DNA from: Bolinopsis microptera
Lineage: Eukaryota; Ctenophora; Tentaculata; Lobata; Bolinopsidae
Direction: 5' to 3'
Assembly: GCF_026151205.1 (NCBI RefSeq)
Contig: NC_087079.1
Span: 12,206,635 to 12,266,634 of the forward strand
Length of the DNA: 60,000 nt
Shown: in pieces, positions 27,001-42,000 of the stretch
How positions within the stretch are numbered: position 1 is the first letter of the stretch
How the letters are laid out: each line of letters opens with the position of its first letter
Notes under the pieces: model-generated
Databases searched by the model: none
Seen by the model: only the letters and a program-made list of their open reading frames with translations
What the model was told of the DNA's origin: nothing
Translations under genes and position numbers: made by a program

Positions 27001-30000
27001 ACCACAACACTTACTTGTCAGTATTAGTTAGCACCACAACACTTACTTGTCAGAGTTAGTTAGCACCACAACACTTACTTGTCAGTATTAGTTAGCACCA
27101 CAACACTTACTTGTCAGTATTAGTTAGCACCACAACACTTACTTGTCAGTATTAGTTAGCACCACAACACTTACTTGTCAGTATTAGTTAGCACCACAAC
27201 ACTTACTCTTCAGTATTAGTTAGCACCACAACACTTACTTGTCAGTATTAGTTAGCACCACAACACTTACTTGTCAGTATTGGTTAGCACCACAACACTT
27301 ACTTGTCAGTATTAGTTAGCACCACAACACTTACTCGTCAGTGTTAGTTAGCACCACAACACTTACTTGTCAGTATTAGTTAGCACCACAACACTTACTC
27401 GTCAGTGTTAGTTAGCACCACAACACTTACTTGTTAGTATTAGTTAGCACCACAACACTTACTTGTCAGTATTAGTTAGCACCACAACACTTACTTGTCA
27501 GTATTAGTTAGCACCACAACACTTACTTGTCAGTATTAGTTAGCACCACAACACTTACTTGTCAGTATTAGTTAGCACCACAACACTTACTTGTCAGTAT
27601 TAGTTAGCACCACAACACTTACTTGTCAGTATTAGTTAGCACCACAACACTTACTTGTCAGTATTAGTTAGCACCACAACACTTACTTGTCAGTATTAGT
27701 TAGCACCACAACACTTACTTGTCAGTATTAGTTAGCACCACAACACTTACTTGTCAGTATTAGTTAGCACCACAACACTTACTTGTCAGTATTGGTTAGC
27801 ACCACAACACTTACTTGTCAGTATTGGTTAGCACCACAACACTTACTTGTCAGTATTGGTTAGCACCACAACACTTACTTGTCAGTATTAGTTAGCACCA
27901 CAACACTTACTTGTCAGTATTAGTTAGCACCACAACACTTACTTGTCAGTATTAGTTATCACCACAACACTTACTTGTCAGTATTAGTTAGCACCACAAC
28001 ACTTACTTGTCAGTATTAGTTAGCACCACAACACTCACTTGTCAGTATTAGTTAGCACGACAACACTCTGTCCCTGGACACGGATCCAGGATCTCGAGTT
28101 AGGAGCCACCAGGACAACATCCTCTCCAACAGGCCTCTCTATCTCTGTAAAACTAGCCAACATGTCGTGAGTAACACACGTGTGTCTGAAGGTTTGGGTT
28201 TTTCCACCAGAGAAGACCCCTACTGCAATATGTTCCCCGTAGTCACGGCTATTGACAGCAGTGATGATGAGCAGGTTACCGTTATCTCTAAGTTGGTATT
28301 TGGACGATAGAACAATCCTGCAACAGAGAGGCTACCTTATTATTACAGTTATGACCCTGGTCATTAGGAAAGTTCGCAAGAGATGGACCACGTTTTTCCC
28401 AATTTAGCTTTAGAAGATTGTCACAGGAGGAAATTTTAGGGGTGTTTCTAATGACCAGGGTCTTATATGCTTATATGTTAATAAATATTCATTGAAGTTT
28501 GAAAAAATTCAATTTTGGGTCAATCAAAATTACACTGGCTATGTTATTCGAGCTTGGTGAAGAAAATAGTAAAATTGAATAGTCCAGAAAAGTTTATAAG
28601 TTTCTGCAGTCCTTACCTTGTCATGACTCCCGCATCTATCCTATACCAACGTATCTGATCCGGCTGGTTTGTGAACAGAGCTCTGATATAAAACTCATAA
28701 CCAATAAACATAATAACAGGCGTGGGAACAGGAACGTTTGTCAGTGCGACCAGCTTGTAGACAGTGTGGCTGATAACTCCATCTCTCTTCAGAGCGAAGT
28801 GGTACACTCCCTCGTGCTGGTCCTTGAAATCCTCCACCAGGAGGGATGTACTGTGCTCGGTTACTCCTGCAATCGGTCAGGACGTTACTACTACTACTAC
28901 TACTACTACTATGTCGGAGCTAAGTCCGATCTACGCCAGATAACCCCCTCCATATATCCCTGTCCCGCATCAGGGTTCGCAGTTCCTCTTTAGAGTTTGT
29001 CCCAGGACGTTACTGATAACTTTTCTTCAGCTGATATTAACAGCTATTCAAATTGTCTTACAATCTTACGTTAGGAAACACGTTTAAAATGTGTTAATTG
29101 ATCCGTATACTGAACACATGAAAACTAACCTGAAATGAAGGAGGCAAATCGTGAGACTTTCTCATTGCTAAATATCCACTTAGTTTTCTGATCACTTCTA
29201 GTTCCGATCTCGACGCTAGTTCCTGGCAGGACATATTCAACGTTCTGGACATCCAGCATGTATACCATCTGCAAATCGTACGACTCAATTGGGTCGGTCT
29301 TGAAATACACATTGTAGGTGCCTGAGGATAGATATTCAACAGAATTAACCATTTATTACTACTGCGTTATCATCTAAAATTTAAAAAGCCGTCATAGTTG
29401 AAAAGGGCCGAGTTCAAAAATGATAAGTATGCGATAGTTTATTGATAAAAATTAAACGATCATGCCAGTAATTACAATATCGTTGCTTACCTTCATTCTT
29501 CTTGGTAAGTGCTACAATTTGAACACTAGATCCCTCGCTATCTGAAGAATGTTGAACTTGCTTGCTGACACCCTCCTTTTGGTACATCCACACCGCAGAA
29601 GTAACCGTTGTGGAGAGGATTACTTTGTAACCGGGCAGTGATAATATCGGGATACTATCGACTGTAATGAAATGTGGTCTTTAGATAAATTATACAGTAT
29701 ACACATTATACATTATACATTATACATTATACATTATACATTATACATTATACATTATACATTATACATTATACACATTATGTAGGACCAACTTTAAAAT
29801 TGAGTAGCTTAAGTTATAGCACTAGACTACTGTTCCAGCTTATACTGTTCTATGTACCATTTCTAATATTCAACTACATTTGGAGGAACATGTATAAACA
29901 GGAAGCAATGTAACAGAGCCAATATATTTAATGTGGCAAGCCCTCATTCATCGCAGCCCGCTAGTTTTACTGCCTCTTAAATCTTAATATGATAATATAT

Positions 30001-33000
30001 TTATTACTAACTTGATCGCTTGATAACTCGAACCTCCCAACCGTACCACAGGTTCTTCTTAGTTTCATGGGCAATATAGAAGCCCTCGTCAATACTCTGG
30101 GGAAATGATTATATCATAAATGGGAAAATAATTAGTATTAATTAGTATTAATTAGTAATAATTAGTAATAAATGGGAAAATATATAATAATTTTTGTTAT
30201 TTTGAAAACTGGTCCAATATTGATTTTTAACATGTCATTCAATATGTAAAGCAATCACAATCGTAAAATCAACAGAAGAGTGAACCTGTATGCTGTCAAT
30301 AATGATATTTTGTCTTGATTGATACACTCGCACCGAGTTAGCAATCTGTTCAAGCATCCCATCAGATGATTTGTACCTGATTTGAAAAATCTGATTATAG
30401 ATTCTTTAACAATTTTTATCAGGAATATGAAAATCGATGAAACAGCACGTTTTACTCTAAGCTTATATCATGACTCTTGAACAACAAATGTTGAACCGCA
30501 TTTCACTACTCAGTAATTGTGACTAATTTAAAACTTGTATGTAAACATAAAGTGACCTGCACCTTACCAAACAACATCAGCGGTGGAGACAGTGGTAAGA
30601 GTGACACTAGTCCCCCGGACCCTGGTCACCAGCTCTGTCTTCTCCAGGGACACCAGCACCACCACAAACTCGTCTACTTCACCTCGGCTGTCTGACACGT
30701 AGTACGTTCCTGCACATTATAATGCTGTTAAGGACCATAAAAAGGACCAGAAATTTCGGTTTACGGCCTGGTCAAATTGTACCTGTTAATCATAAACGAA
30801 AATAATCGAAATCCTTCACAGTTGACACAGATCAAGCTGAAAATTAAAAAATTTTGTAAAGTTTCAGTAAATTTCAGGACAAAGTTGTATTACCCCAGTT
30901 GTTGGTTGTTACTTTACTTATGACAGCCTGGTTACCGTACACCATGAGATCCGCACTTCTAGCGTACACTACGTCCTCCGTCACGCTAATAGGGTTAGTT
31001 TGTTTTCTTTGTTTGAAAGCCCCTCGTAAGGGGGTCGTCTCTAATGGACTAATTTATTGATTACAATCATAATAAGTTAAAAATAAAAACCCCAATGGGC
31101 ACTCCTGAAAACATAACTACTAGAAAATATATCAAAACTAAATAGAAAAAGAAACTGACGACAAATGTGATAAAATCGCAACAAACTTTCAAATGTTTTC
31201 CTCTTAATTTTCATAGATGATATGCAGGAATATGTTGGAGTACGAATGAATATAGCACAATTGCCTGCTTGGTTCGTTCTATATTAACGATTAAAACTCT
31301 ATACAGTAAAAACCCCGATTTACCGCCGCTGTTTCCTTTCCACCAAACTCAGCGGTAAATGAGTTTTAAATTGAACTTTCAGTACCTGGTAAGATACCAA
31401 TGAACGGGCGGGTTCAATCTAGTTGTCATGGTAACCCGGGAATCTTTCAGAACGTACATCTCAAACCGGGACCCTGAGGAAAGAAGATTTTACAAAGGTA
31501 CACACTTATTTTGTGCTTCAGGTCACACTTCTTTTCTGTCAAATGCTTCAATCATCAGAATTCAGATGTTAAAAACGCCGATATTAATAAGCTACAAATT
31601 ACAAACAGTATAAACCTGGAATCTTTTCCAGGCGGAGCTTGTAGACATATACCCTGCTGGAATTGTCCTGTAACGTTGCTTGGTAGAATCCTGTGATGGA
31701 AAAGTTTACAGTAAATACAAAGGTCCTCTGCTTACTATTTTCTCAAGAATGCACATCACTCTTTTTAATATAGGTGCAAATATAAGAAACCCCATCATAT
31801 TATATTTCTTACCTTCGTTACTCACACTGAAGCTCTTGATAACAAGCTTGTCTGAGTCAGAGTCCAAGATCTGGTTTTTCGATGAGCCACCTGTTATCGT
31901 GTAGAATTTCCACTGTACTTTTGGGGCATCTACCGGTAACTTTATTCCAAAGTTCTTTCCTTCTTTCACAAAGTAGCGAACCTCAACTGAGAAGTTTTAA
32001 GTGAAATCTCAGGGTTAATATTTATCATAAAATGGTATGCGAAGAATTTTTCTTATTTAAGAAAATTTTGGACACTGTAATATTTGCTTAACTCTGACTT
32101 CAATTCTAATGACCACAATATTATGTAACCACTAACCAGAGTGGTTGCTTAAAAAACAGCTAGAATATACCCTGTTTATATTCACCAGTATTTTACCTTC
32201 AAATGGAAGCACATTAATAAGATAAAACTGCCAGTATTCTCCAATATTTGTAGCATAGTAGCCTGAAATCATTGTTTAGAATCTCGACACAAGACAAATA
32301 TAATGGATACACACCATCACAGCATGCAATCCAGATCTAAGTTCAGTAATTCGTAACATCGCAACATAAATGCAATACGGTACCCGTTATAAGAAATAGA
32401 AGAAATGAATACCTTTATCCTCTTCGCGGACATTTTTAATAGTCAATCGGTCTAAGTCTGGTTTTGTCTTCTGGTTGTCGGTTAAAATTGTGAACTGTCC
32501 ATCAAATATTCGATACCACTTGTGCTCAACATTCATTACCTCGAAGCGTTTACTCTTAAGTTACAATTACTAAATGGTTGGCAACACGTGGCCAAATCTA
32601 ACAAGAATAATGCACTTTGCTAACCTTTGATATAGTAATATCAAAATACGTGCGTTTTGAAAAAACACGTGATAACTTACAGATTGTGGTGCCAGTACCG
32701 CATCATTCCCAGCTATGATGTTCATTACCTCAACAGACTGTTCGGGTGGCATGCTAACACCGACAACATTGAACTTCTTAAAGTACCCGTTATCATTCGA
32801 AACGTAGTATGTTCCTAGGGAAATAAAGATGATTATTGAGTATTAAGTGGAACGGTAAGGATTAATTAATAATAAAAGTCCTGTTAAGAAGTGGGTAAAT
32901 GATAAATGAATTTGCTGGTCATGCGACTACCATGAAGCTACGAAAACTGTAAGATGTAACGCGCGAAACAAAACTTCAGTAACGCTCGAAATGCTGGCAA

Positions 33001-36000
33001 ACCTTCGGTAAAAGACGACACCTCCAAAATCACCATAGAGTTCCCATCACTCTGCAGCCCCTGGCCGTTCTGAGTAACAGGGAACACCACACCATCCCTA
33101 TCTTTACTGTACCATTTAGACAACAAACTGGACTCCCTTGGGACCAGTCTCACACGGGAACCATAAAACACGTACAAAACAACTTCCTCCACACTTCTCT
33201 GTACCAGGCGGATATAAAACATAAAATGAGAATTAGTGGATGTAGTTGCTCGGTAAAATCCTTCGTGTTCTCGCTGGAAACTGCGGAGGACGATAGTACG
33301 ACCGGAGTCAGACAGAATGTAGTCTTGGTTAGTCTCGATTATTGCAGTGTTCTGGGTGGTAAGGAAGGTCCATGTGGCAGGGTTGCTAAGTTTTAGCCCA
33401 AACTTGGTTCCAGTCTCCAAATAGATTGCGTCGTAACGATCTGACGAATATTGGGATTGGTTCTGCATTCTCTATCATTAAATAGGGGGATATTTTATCA
33501 GCCTCAGCAGTTAAGTGATAAGGGCTCTCATCATGGTTTACAGATTTTTGTTATCTTTATATTGGTGAGTGATCGAATTGAAACAATATAAATAAACAGC
33601 ATTGAACCTATTTGGATGACATCAAGGTTCCACTGGAGCCATCTATTAGACTGATCCTGAGCGAAGTACACTCCTCTGTCGACCTGGGTCACTGACTCAA
33701 TAAATATAGAGGTTGCGTATACAGCAGTGTGACTCCTAGGTTCTGTCAATATACCTCCCTCCTTAACATACCTTTTAATAAAATAAAGAGTCAAATATCA
33801 TCAGATTTTAAACTTTAAAATATAATCAAGAATTTTATATACTTAGATTGACTTTACTTCAGGAATTGTTGTTTATATTATACCTTATTCCAAAAAAAAT
33901 AGACTGTGACTGAGCTAAAGTATAAACTAACCATTTCAATGTTCCATAAAGATCAGGTGTAGCTGACAGAGTGATAGAAGATCCAAGGATAGCGGCTAGA
34001 GAAATCTTTTGAATAGGCTCAGGGATTATTTTTAGGGTGAAACCGTAGCCATAACCACTTGGGTCAACTGCAACGTATGTACCTTGAAAAAAAAACCGTT
34101 TCACATTAATCATTATATAGTTATCATCAATTCCGTTTGTATAGAAATTGTACAGAAATAATACAGATTCATTTTCTTATGGGTAGAAGAAAACATATTT
34201 ACGTCACTATGATGTCACAGGTCACTATGCTAACATTTTCTAACCTTCCATTGTTATTTCCAGCTTTCTAATGGTTAGTATACCACTGGTGATGTCAAAT
34301 TTATCGTCATTAACCTCCACCACAGAAGTCAGCTGATCCTGGAACAATTCAAAGGTAAAATGTAATTAAAAATGAGAACAATTTTCATTACAGTGCTGCC
34401 ATGAGCACGAGCGTAAACATTTACACGAGCGACCGATTCCATTCTCGGTATCATTTTTTTGCATTTGAGAACGGTCATTTAAATTGATATCATTTTTTTT
34501 TATTTGGAAAAAGGAAACCCTAGCCACGGTCCACTCGACCCAATTTTGGGTATTGGTTAAAAATAATAAGTAGCATTTATAGAATAAATGCTACATATTA
34601 TTTTCAATGAATTGTATACGAATCCCGTACTTACGCTCAAGGTCTTTATCCAAAAGGTAATCCCCCCAGTGTGGGGTTGAAGTGTGACGGTACTACCTCT
34701 CAATCCATACACCTCCAAAGTGGACACCATGCTTACTATCGTTTCAAGAAGTATATATGTTTCCTTTTGATCAGTCGAAATAAACTTATAGTAACCTGTA
34801 ATGTTGCAATTAGAGGGTTAAAGATACAAGATAAACTTCAAATTAGTGGTCTTAGTAAAGGTTTCCAAACAAGTGGTATCTAAAATAAAAGCCTATAAAC
34901 ACCCGCGTGCGCTAAAAAACACTGAAGCATTATTATATCGTGTAAATCACAACTTATCACAACTGTTTAATACCTGACAGTTCATCTCTAAAGTTGATGA
35001 CGATGAACATGCTGCCTCTTTCCTTGACCACAAAATCCTGACTTGAAGATATTGGACCTCTGGTTGGGGTAGAGAAAGTGTACCATTGCCCTTGATTGGG
35101 GACAGTCAGAGCAAAGTTAGATCCTCTGGAAATGTAGTAGGTTTTATAGTCAGGTGGCTGTTCTCGCACTTGTAGCCTCCAAATAAACCAACTTTTCCCG
35201 TCAAATCCTGCGGTAGATTTGTGTGAAAATACATTAAAACCGCCGTCATCGAATCTTGAAATGTTAATAATAGTCAGAGACGAAACGGAATCTCGTTAGC
35301 TTTTCGTGTTAAAAGCGATTTCTCAACGGTTATCACCTCTCTAGATGATTCTTAAAACATTTGGACACTATTGCATTTTTGAAAAAAATGCAATAGGAGT
35401 GTTTTAAGAAATTTTAATAAAGGAAGCGGATGTATTTAAATGAGCAATATTAATCAGTTCGGACCACATTTGAGCATTCTGAATATACGCATAAGTTTAG
35501 TCTCCTTTTAAATATTTCAATATTTCAATATTATTCATGATCTTCTAGCCTTCAAATTTATAGCAAAAAACTGATTTCACATAAACAAACAAATATGATT
35601 TTTGAGATCTGAGGTGTACCAATATAAATTTTGAAGTTCAATTACACAAAAAACGTTTGTTACGACCTACAAGCCTACAAAAATACAATTTTCTCACTTG
35701 CACATTTTAACGTTGTGTAATATCTTGCACGAATATAGATAAATAGTGAAACTAAATTCACAGAACTGTTGAGCTATACAATCTTTGTTATCATAACAAC
35801 CATTCGTCAAAATGAGTTGTAGTAAACTTGCCCACTTTTCTTTTTTTTTAAGAGAGGCTGGACCTAGATGGCCCACGAGAGGATAGCATTAGAATGCTCT
35901 GCCTGCCTCTGGGCTATGGCAACCCTGAAGAAGGTTGCCGAGGTTATCTATGTGGAGATGAAGTGGCAAGTGAAATGAGGGGAAAACTTGCCCCTGTAAC

Positions 36001-39000
36001 ATTATATGATGCTAAAATGGCAAACATGATTAGCTCACGTGTTCCAGACATGTATGTATGTGCAGACAATGTGATGATCAAACAGCTCCGATGTATTCAA
36101 TATTAACATTTTCAATATCTATCGTATATTTTATAAAGTTGGCAATAGTTTTCATTGATGAACTAGTACTCAACCAGGGATTCTGTGCCAATAACAATGA
36201 ACAAACTGTTCTACGATAGTCTTCGTCATACTTTTGTAATACTGAAGGAACTGGTTTATTGTTGTCATTCATTATTCTGCATTTGTCTGGTGATTGAGCA
36301 GCTCTTTTCTGGCAATCATTTTATCATGCTATAAAACCGTGATTCAGTGCGCTATTTCCTTTACCCTAAATTGAATTAATAATTGCGAATGCGTTTAAGA
36401 GCTTTGAACCTATCTGTCTTAACTGAGCAGTTGGCCACAATTATACTACAATACTACAAGTACATGCGACCGCATTTTTGTTGAGATTGATTTTGTTTTA
36501 ATTTTATATTCTTAATACAGCTTAACGAGCGTCTACCTTTTAAGATTGATTTGGGTGTGCTGACTGCCGAATGAACGGGTTCCTAATAGATTTTGTCATG
36601 AAATTTGTTATCTGAAGTTTGTTATCTGGAAAATGCGGCGAGTCGTGTTGTTTTGTAACACTTTGAAGATATTGCAGGTATTAAAACTTTTAAAAATATT
36701 ATGTTTCTTTGCTTTAATACACAAATTACTAGGATCTCCACGTTGCACGAAATATGGAACACCACTACCTCAAACAAGACCGGGACTTGACTGTCACCAG
36801 CACTGATGATCCGGAGCCTAACATGGACGACACATATTTCCTAAAGGGTTTAGTCTATAATTGGGTCACCCCAGTAAACTTTATATTATCCCTGTTCATA
36901 GTAATTCACAACAGTATCATCGTAAGAAGTTACTATCTAGAAAGAACTGGCATCGTTCAGCTTCTTTTCTTGTGGATTGGGATTGCTGATATATTTGCAG
37001 CTATCGGGATGATAGTGTTAACAATTTTCTCAACCCTGTTCTACAATGGTGTAGTCGATCCGTTGCTCTTCCAGAAGGGAATAATATTCTTCCTTCTTGT
37101 GACTCCTGCGGCTCAAGCTTGTTCACGATCCTTGAACATCTTTGTGACCATGATAAAAACCATTAATATCACCAGTATTGCCAGAAGAGGGATTCCGGTT
37201 CACATCAATAACATTGCACTGTTTATCGTGTGCTTTGCTACATTTATCCTGTGGTTATTCGTTAACACGACTAGCGTGATTGTGGATTGGGGGTTGATAG
37301 AACACGATGCTTATGCCCAGCTATTAGTAGACATGTTAGTCTATTCTACTTACTCGGGCATGTGTATAATAGAATATATTTTTGCGTATATTTTGCGTAT
37401 TGACTATTATCAAATTAGGTGGATCATCGTGATGACCATTCATTACGCACTGCCTCCAATAATCACTTTTATTACTATGGTCATACAAGCATTCTTCATC
37501 AAATCATCTATTCAGCAAGATTCCAATTCAAACCAACCATCAGCATCCTACATCAACATGACCATATTCATGATTACCGCCTTATTCTGCCTCTGCCACA
37601 TCATACCATTTATATACATGTTACATGGATTTAATATGGCTGGCAATTACTTCATTGTTCCTCGGCCACTTTACACCTGGAGCCTCATTGATTACACACC
37701 ACTTCTGGTAAACGCTGCACTGTTCCCGGTGATCATCATTCTGAGAAAGCAGTCCCTCAGAGACAAATACAGGGACTTTTTCCTCGGAATGTTTTCTTCC
37801 GCAAGGAGAGGGGTTGGTGTGGTGGTTGGCAGGTGTGGTACGTTGATCATGTGGCTCTGTGGACTTCAGAGAAGAGTTGATTATGAGGAGATGTAAGGTC
37901 TAGCAGTTTATAAACATTTTGTAGTGCTATAAAAAGTAAAGTTTTAATATTTGTTTTGATCAGTTAATATTTGCTGTTTTGCAATATGTTGTAATCATTT
38001 ATGTTTTTTAAGTTTATTCAAATTTTGTAGTGTTATAAAAACTAAAATTTAAAAACATGTTGAGTTGAATATTTACAGTCTTGTAATGATGTAATGATTT
38101 TTGTTGTTTTGGCTTTCAAAAAATAAACAGTTAAAAAAATTGTTTTTGATATTTGTTTTGATCTGTTAATATTTGTTGTTTTGCAATGTTTTTTAATTAT
38201 TTTTCTTTTTTAAGTTTATAAAAATTTTGTGGTGCTTTGAAAACTTAAATTTTAAAAATGTTGATTTGATCTGTTAATATTTACAGTCTTGTAATGATGT
38301 AATAATTTTTTGTTGTTTTGGCTTTCAGAAAAATAAAGTTTAAACATTTTTTGATATTTGTTTTGATCTGTTAATGTTTGTTGTTTTGCAATTTTTTAAT
38401 CATTTATGTTCTTTGGTTTATAAACAATTTGTAGTGTTATAAAAAATGAAATTTAAAAAAAGTTGAGTTTATCTGTTAATATTTACAGTCTTGTAACGAT
38501 GTAATAATTTTTTGTTTTAGCTTAGCTCTACATCGGTAAAAATACTTGCATTTGTTGATTTGCAAATTATGATTTTCTCTTCCAATAACTTTCATTTTTT
38601 TTAATCGTTGTTTGTTCAAAATTATTTCTTCTTGATTTTCTGTTACTCATAAATTACAAGTTTTAATAAAATAGGTTAAAATGAGGGGAAGATTATGGTT
38701 ATCTATTTGAAACACTTTTAAATTTGCCAATGACGGTTTAAAGCCCGTAATCCTCAATTGTGCCTATTACTTGTTATTGAAGTCTACTTTAAAATTCTCT
38801 CTTGGGGAGTAGAGTTAAGAACGATAAAAAATACGATAAAAAATACATATCAAATTTTAAATTTCAATAGACAGTTTTTGGGAGTTCCAAACAATTTCTG
38901 ATCATTCTGATTTCTTGCGACAAATGATACTGCACTGTTAGGATAAACGACGTTTCAAAGTAACAACTTCGTATTCATGCTGACAAAATTGGTAAATATG

Positions 39001-42000
39001 TGAGAAAACTGTCTTTTTAAATTTCAACGCTCTTTTATTTAACCGTCGAGGAATTATTAATTTAATTTATAAAAAGTAACGAGACAACAAAATGTGAATG
39101 CTAGGAATAAAAAATCGTTTTTCCCTAACTAACTACAGTTCAAATTATAACAAACTAGAAAGAGGGTCCCATATTCTTAGGCTCAGTGACTTACTGTCCC
39201 AATGCATTGTGCCACCTTTACCTCGTGTCCTTGTTAGCTGAGTCTTCTCTCCCTGAAACCTAACCCAAACACTGTGTTTACCCTAAAACTGATCCAAACC
39301 CCCACCCCCGCAACCCGACCATCACTGGGACCCGAGATTCTGTGGCGGAGGTCATTGGGGCCCGAGGTACCATTCTCTAAGCACAATGCTCTGGGACAAG
39401 ACGAAACTGGGGTTGAAAGTCTGGGGCACGGAGTTTTATTGGAAGACACCCTTGGACAGGATGATGGTTACCGACTTATATGGTAAACTTAATTATAAAG
39501 ATAAACGTTATATTAATAACCCTGTGAAATGTTTCTTAAACAGCACACAAACATTGGTATTTACTCCAACCACTTAATTATATCTTCTAGATATAAATCT
39601 CAGGTTGACCCCGTTCACAGGTCGAGAAGTCAGCGCACCTCCAGTCTCCACCTCCTTCAAGTGGGGGTCAGGATTCTCTATCCTAAAATCCCTTACAATC
39701 CTGGAAACCACCGTCTTCATCTCCAACATTGCAAAGTTCCTACCAATACAACTTCTCTGTCCTATCATGAATGGCATGTAAGATACACTTTTGTTGTTGC
39801 GTCTTCCTTCTGGGGAGAATCGTTCTGGAATGAACTCTTCAGGACGTTCCCAAGCAAAAGGGTCCTTGTGGATAGCTTGAATAGGGACAATTATTTCAGC
39901 ATCTTTAGGAATGACGTGGCCACTGATTATGACATTGTTTTTCTTACATTGCCTAGCCGTCCATGTTGCGGGCGGTTTTAACCGCAAAGTCTCTTTGAAT
40001 ACCATCTCCAGATACCCTAACTTGTTGATATCTTCAAATGTCAGCTCATTTTTATCTTCAAATACCTCGTCAACTTCATGCTGTACTTTGTGAAGAACCT
40101 CTGGATATCTTGCCAGATTAAACAGGGTAATCGCCATGGTGATAGCTGTGGTATCCATCCCAGCGATAACGAACAGCAAATATTCGTCCACCAGATCTTC
40201 AATGGTGAGATGGTCGGAACACTGGTTACTCCTGATAATATGAGACAAAATGTCATCCTCTCTATTACTATGGTTCTTCATTCGGTCCTGCAAATGCGTT
40301 CTGACCAATCGCCTCAATCTGGGTACATTTTTCTTCAGTTTCCGTTTTTCTGGACGTCTGCTCCAAGGAAAGTCAAAAGTAGCAATTTCACGGAAAGCTA
40401 AGGAAATCGTATTAATGACGATGTTTGCTTGTTCTAAAACCTCATCACCGTTCTTCTCCAAAAACTCTTGGCTCCAGTTAAATCCACAAACGGATATAGC
40501 TTCGAATCCCGTACGAGACAATTCCTTAGTGATATCAACAGTGTTCGGAGAGCCGTTTATCTGCATTCTGTTAATCAGATTGTCTGTGATCAAGTTTAGA
40601 TCTTCGACGATCATCTTAAGAGAAGCTTTCCTGAATGCAGGTTCAATGGTTCTCCTTTTGGCCTGCCAGAGATTCGATCCAGCATCTTTGAGCAATCCGT
40701 GTTCACCAAATATTCTTGTTCCAGCTATTGATCCAAGGATTTTGCGAATGTCGTCAGTTTTGGGGAACGTAGTTCGATCGTTGCAGATCTTGGATAACAT
40801 TTCCAAGTCTAAGCAGAAGATGAAATTTCGAGTGAAAATAGGTATGACAAATAGGTGCCAACCGTAGACTCTGTGAAATTCATAAAACACGAGGCCTTTA
40901 GTTTTCTTTGTATAGCTCAAGTACTCTGGCAAAACGCCCAAAAACCAAATCGGGGAAATCCGTACTGGAGGAGATTTGAAGTGACCATACTTCCTTCTCT
41001 CAAGATATATGTACACATTGACAATGATATATAGCAAGAGACAGCCACCGACCAGCAAAGATATCAAAATCATTTGTATCAACCTGGATAAATAGTGGTG
41101 AATTGATAAACATACAAGGTACAATTTTATGAATTAACCATAAAACTTATTTAGATATCAATGCGGGTTCCTGAAACTATGCGGAATTTGTTTCAATAAA
41201 AAATATTAATATAATTTAGGGATTTCCCCTCGAAAACCCCTATTCAATCAAATTAAAAATAGCGAAAGCAAGGTACTGTTAAAGAAGCCGCCCATGGGAG
41301 CGAAAATTAACATTTAAGGCATGTGAAATAAATAAAAAATGTAACTTGTTAGGCGTAGAAAGTTGCAAACCAGCATATGTTTTTAACAATCTTTCGGCAA
41401 AAGTGATATTAGAATTCACAGCTTACCTGGGGACCTCAGGCTATCATGTTCATAAATAGAGATTCGGCGGAATGACAGGCTGAGCGCGGCCCAGTAAATT
41501 CACAGCAAGTGTCATGTTAAAACACGACCAGACCAGTTTTGGCGATGAAACATGAAAAATTCACTCACACAGTCAAATTTGCTCGTAGTATGGGTGCCCA
41601 AACAACTTTGCTCGTAGTATAGGTGCCCAAATAACCATAAAATCAAATCCCTGGTACAACCAAATTTCTTGGTTCCGATTGAGTCAGCACCATCAGAATA
41701 TTTTCAATAAAATAACACTAATAATCATCATAAATAAAAAATAACAGCTACGAAAAAGATTTAACGACCAGTAAACTTACAGCTAACAGACTCCCTCGCT
41801 TCTTCCTATAGTAGGTGCCAATATATAAGAGTTCACAGATTACATACGAAATCGCCATTATGTTCTTTCTTGAGACCGACACATCTCAACCCTGTCTCAT
41901 TAAATTTAACTTCATTATTTGCCGATTTTATTAGGATGATGATTTATCACTCTACAGTCAACTGTCACGTGACTTTTTAACCCGTTCTCTTGCTGGCCCT

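Noticed and set aside
25988-28071. CRISPR-like regular repeat array
   Set aside because: Units are contiguous with no unique spacers, and the context is a eukaryotic intron, so it is a minisatellite.
39529-40867. Plus-strand frames opposite the P450
   Set aside because: They are antisense shadows. The minus strand has all P450 motifs in one frame.
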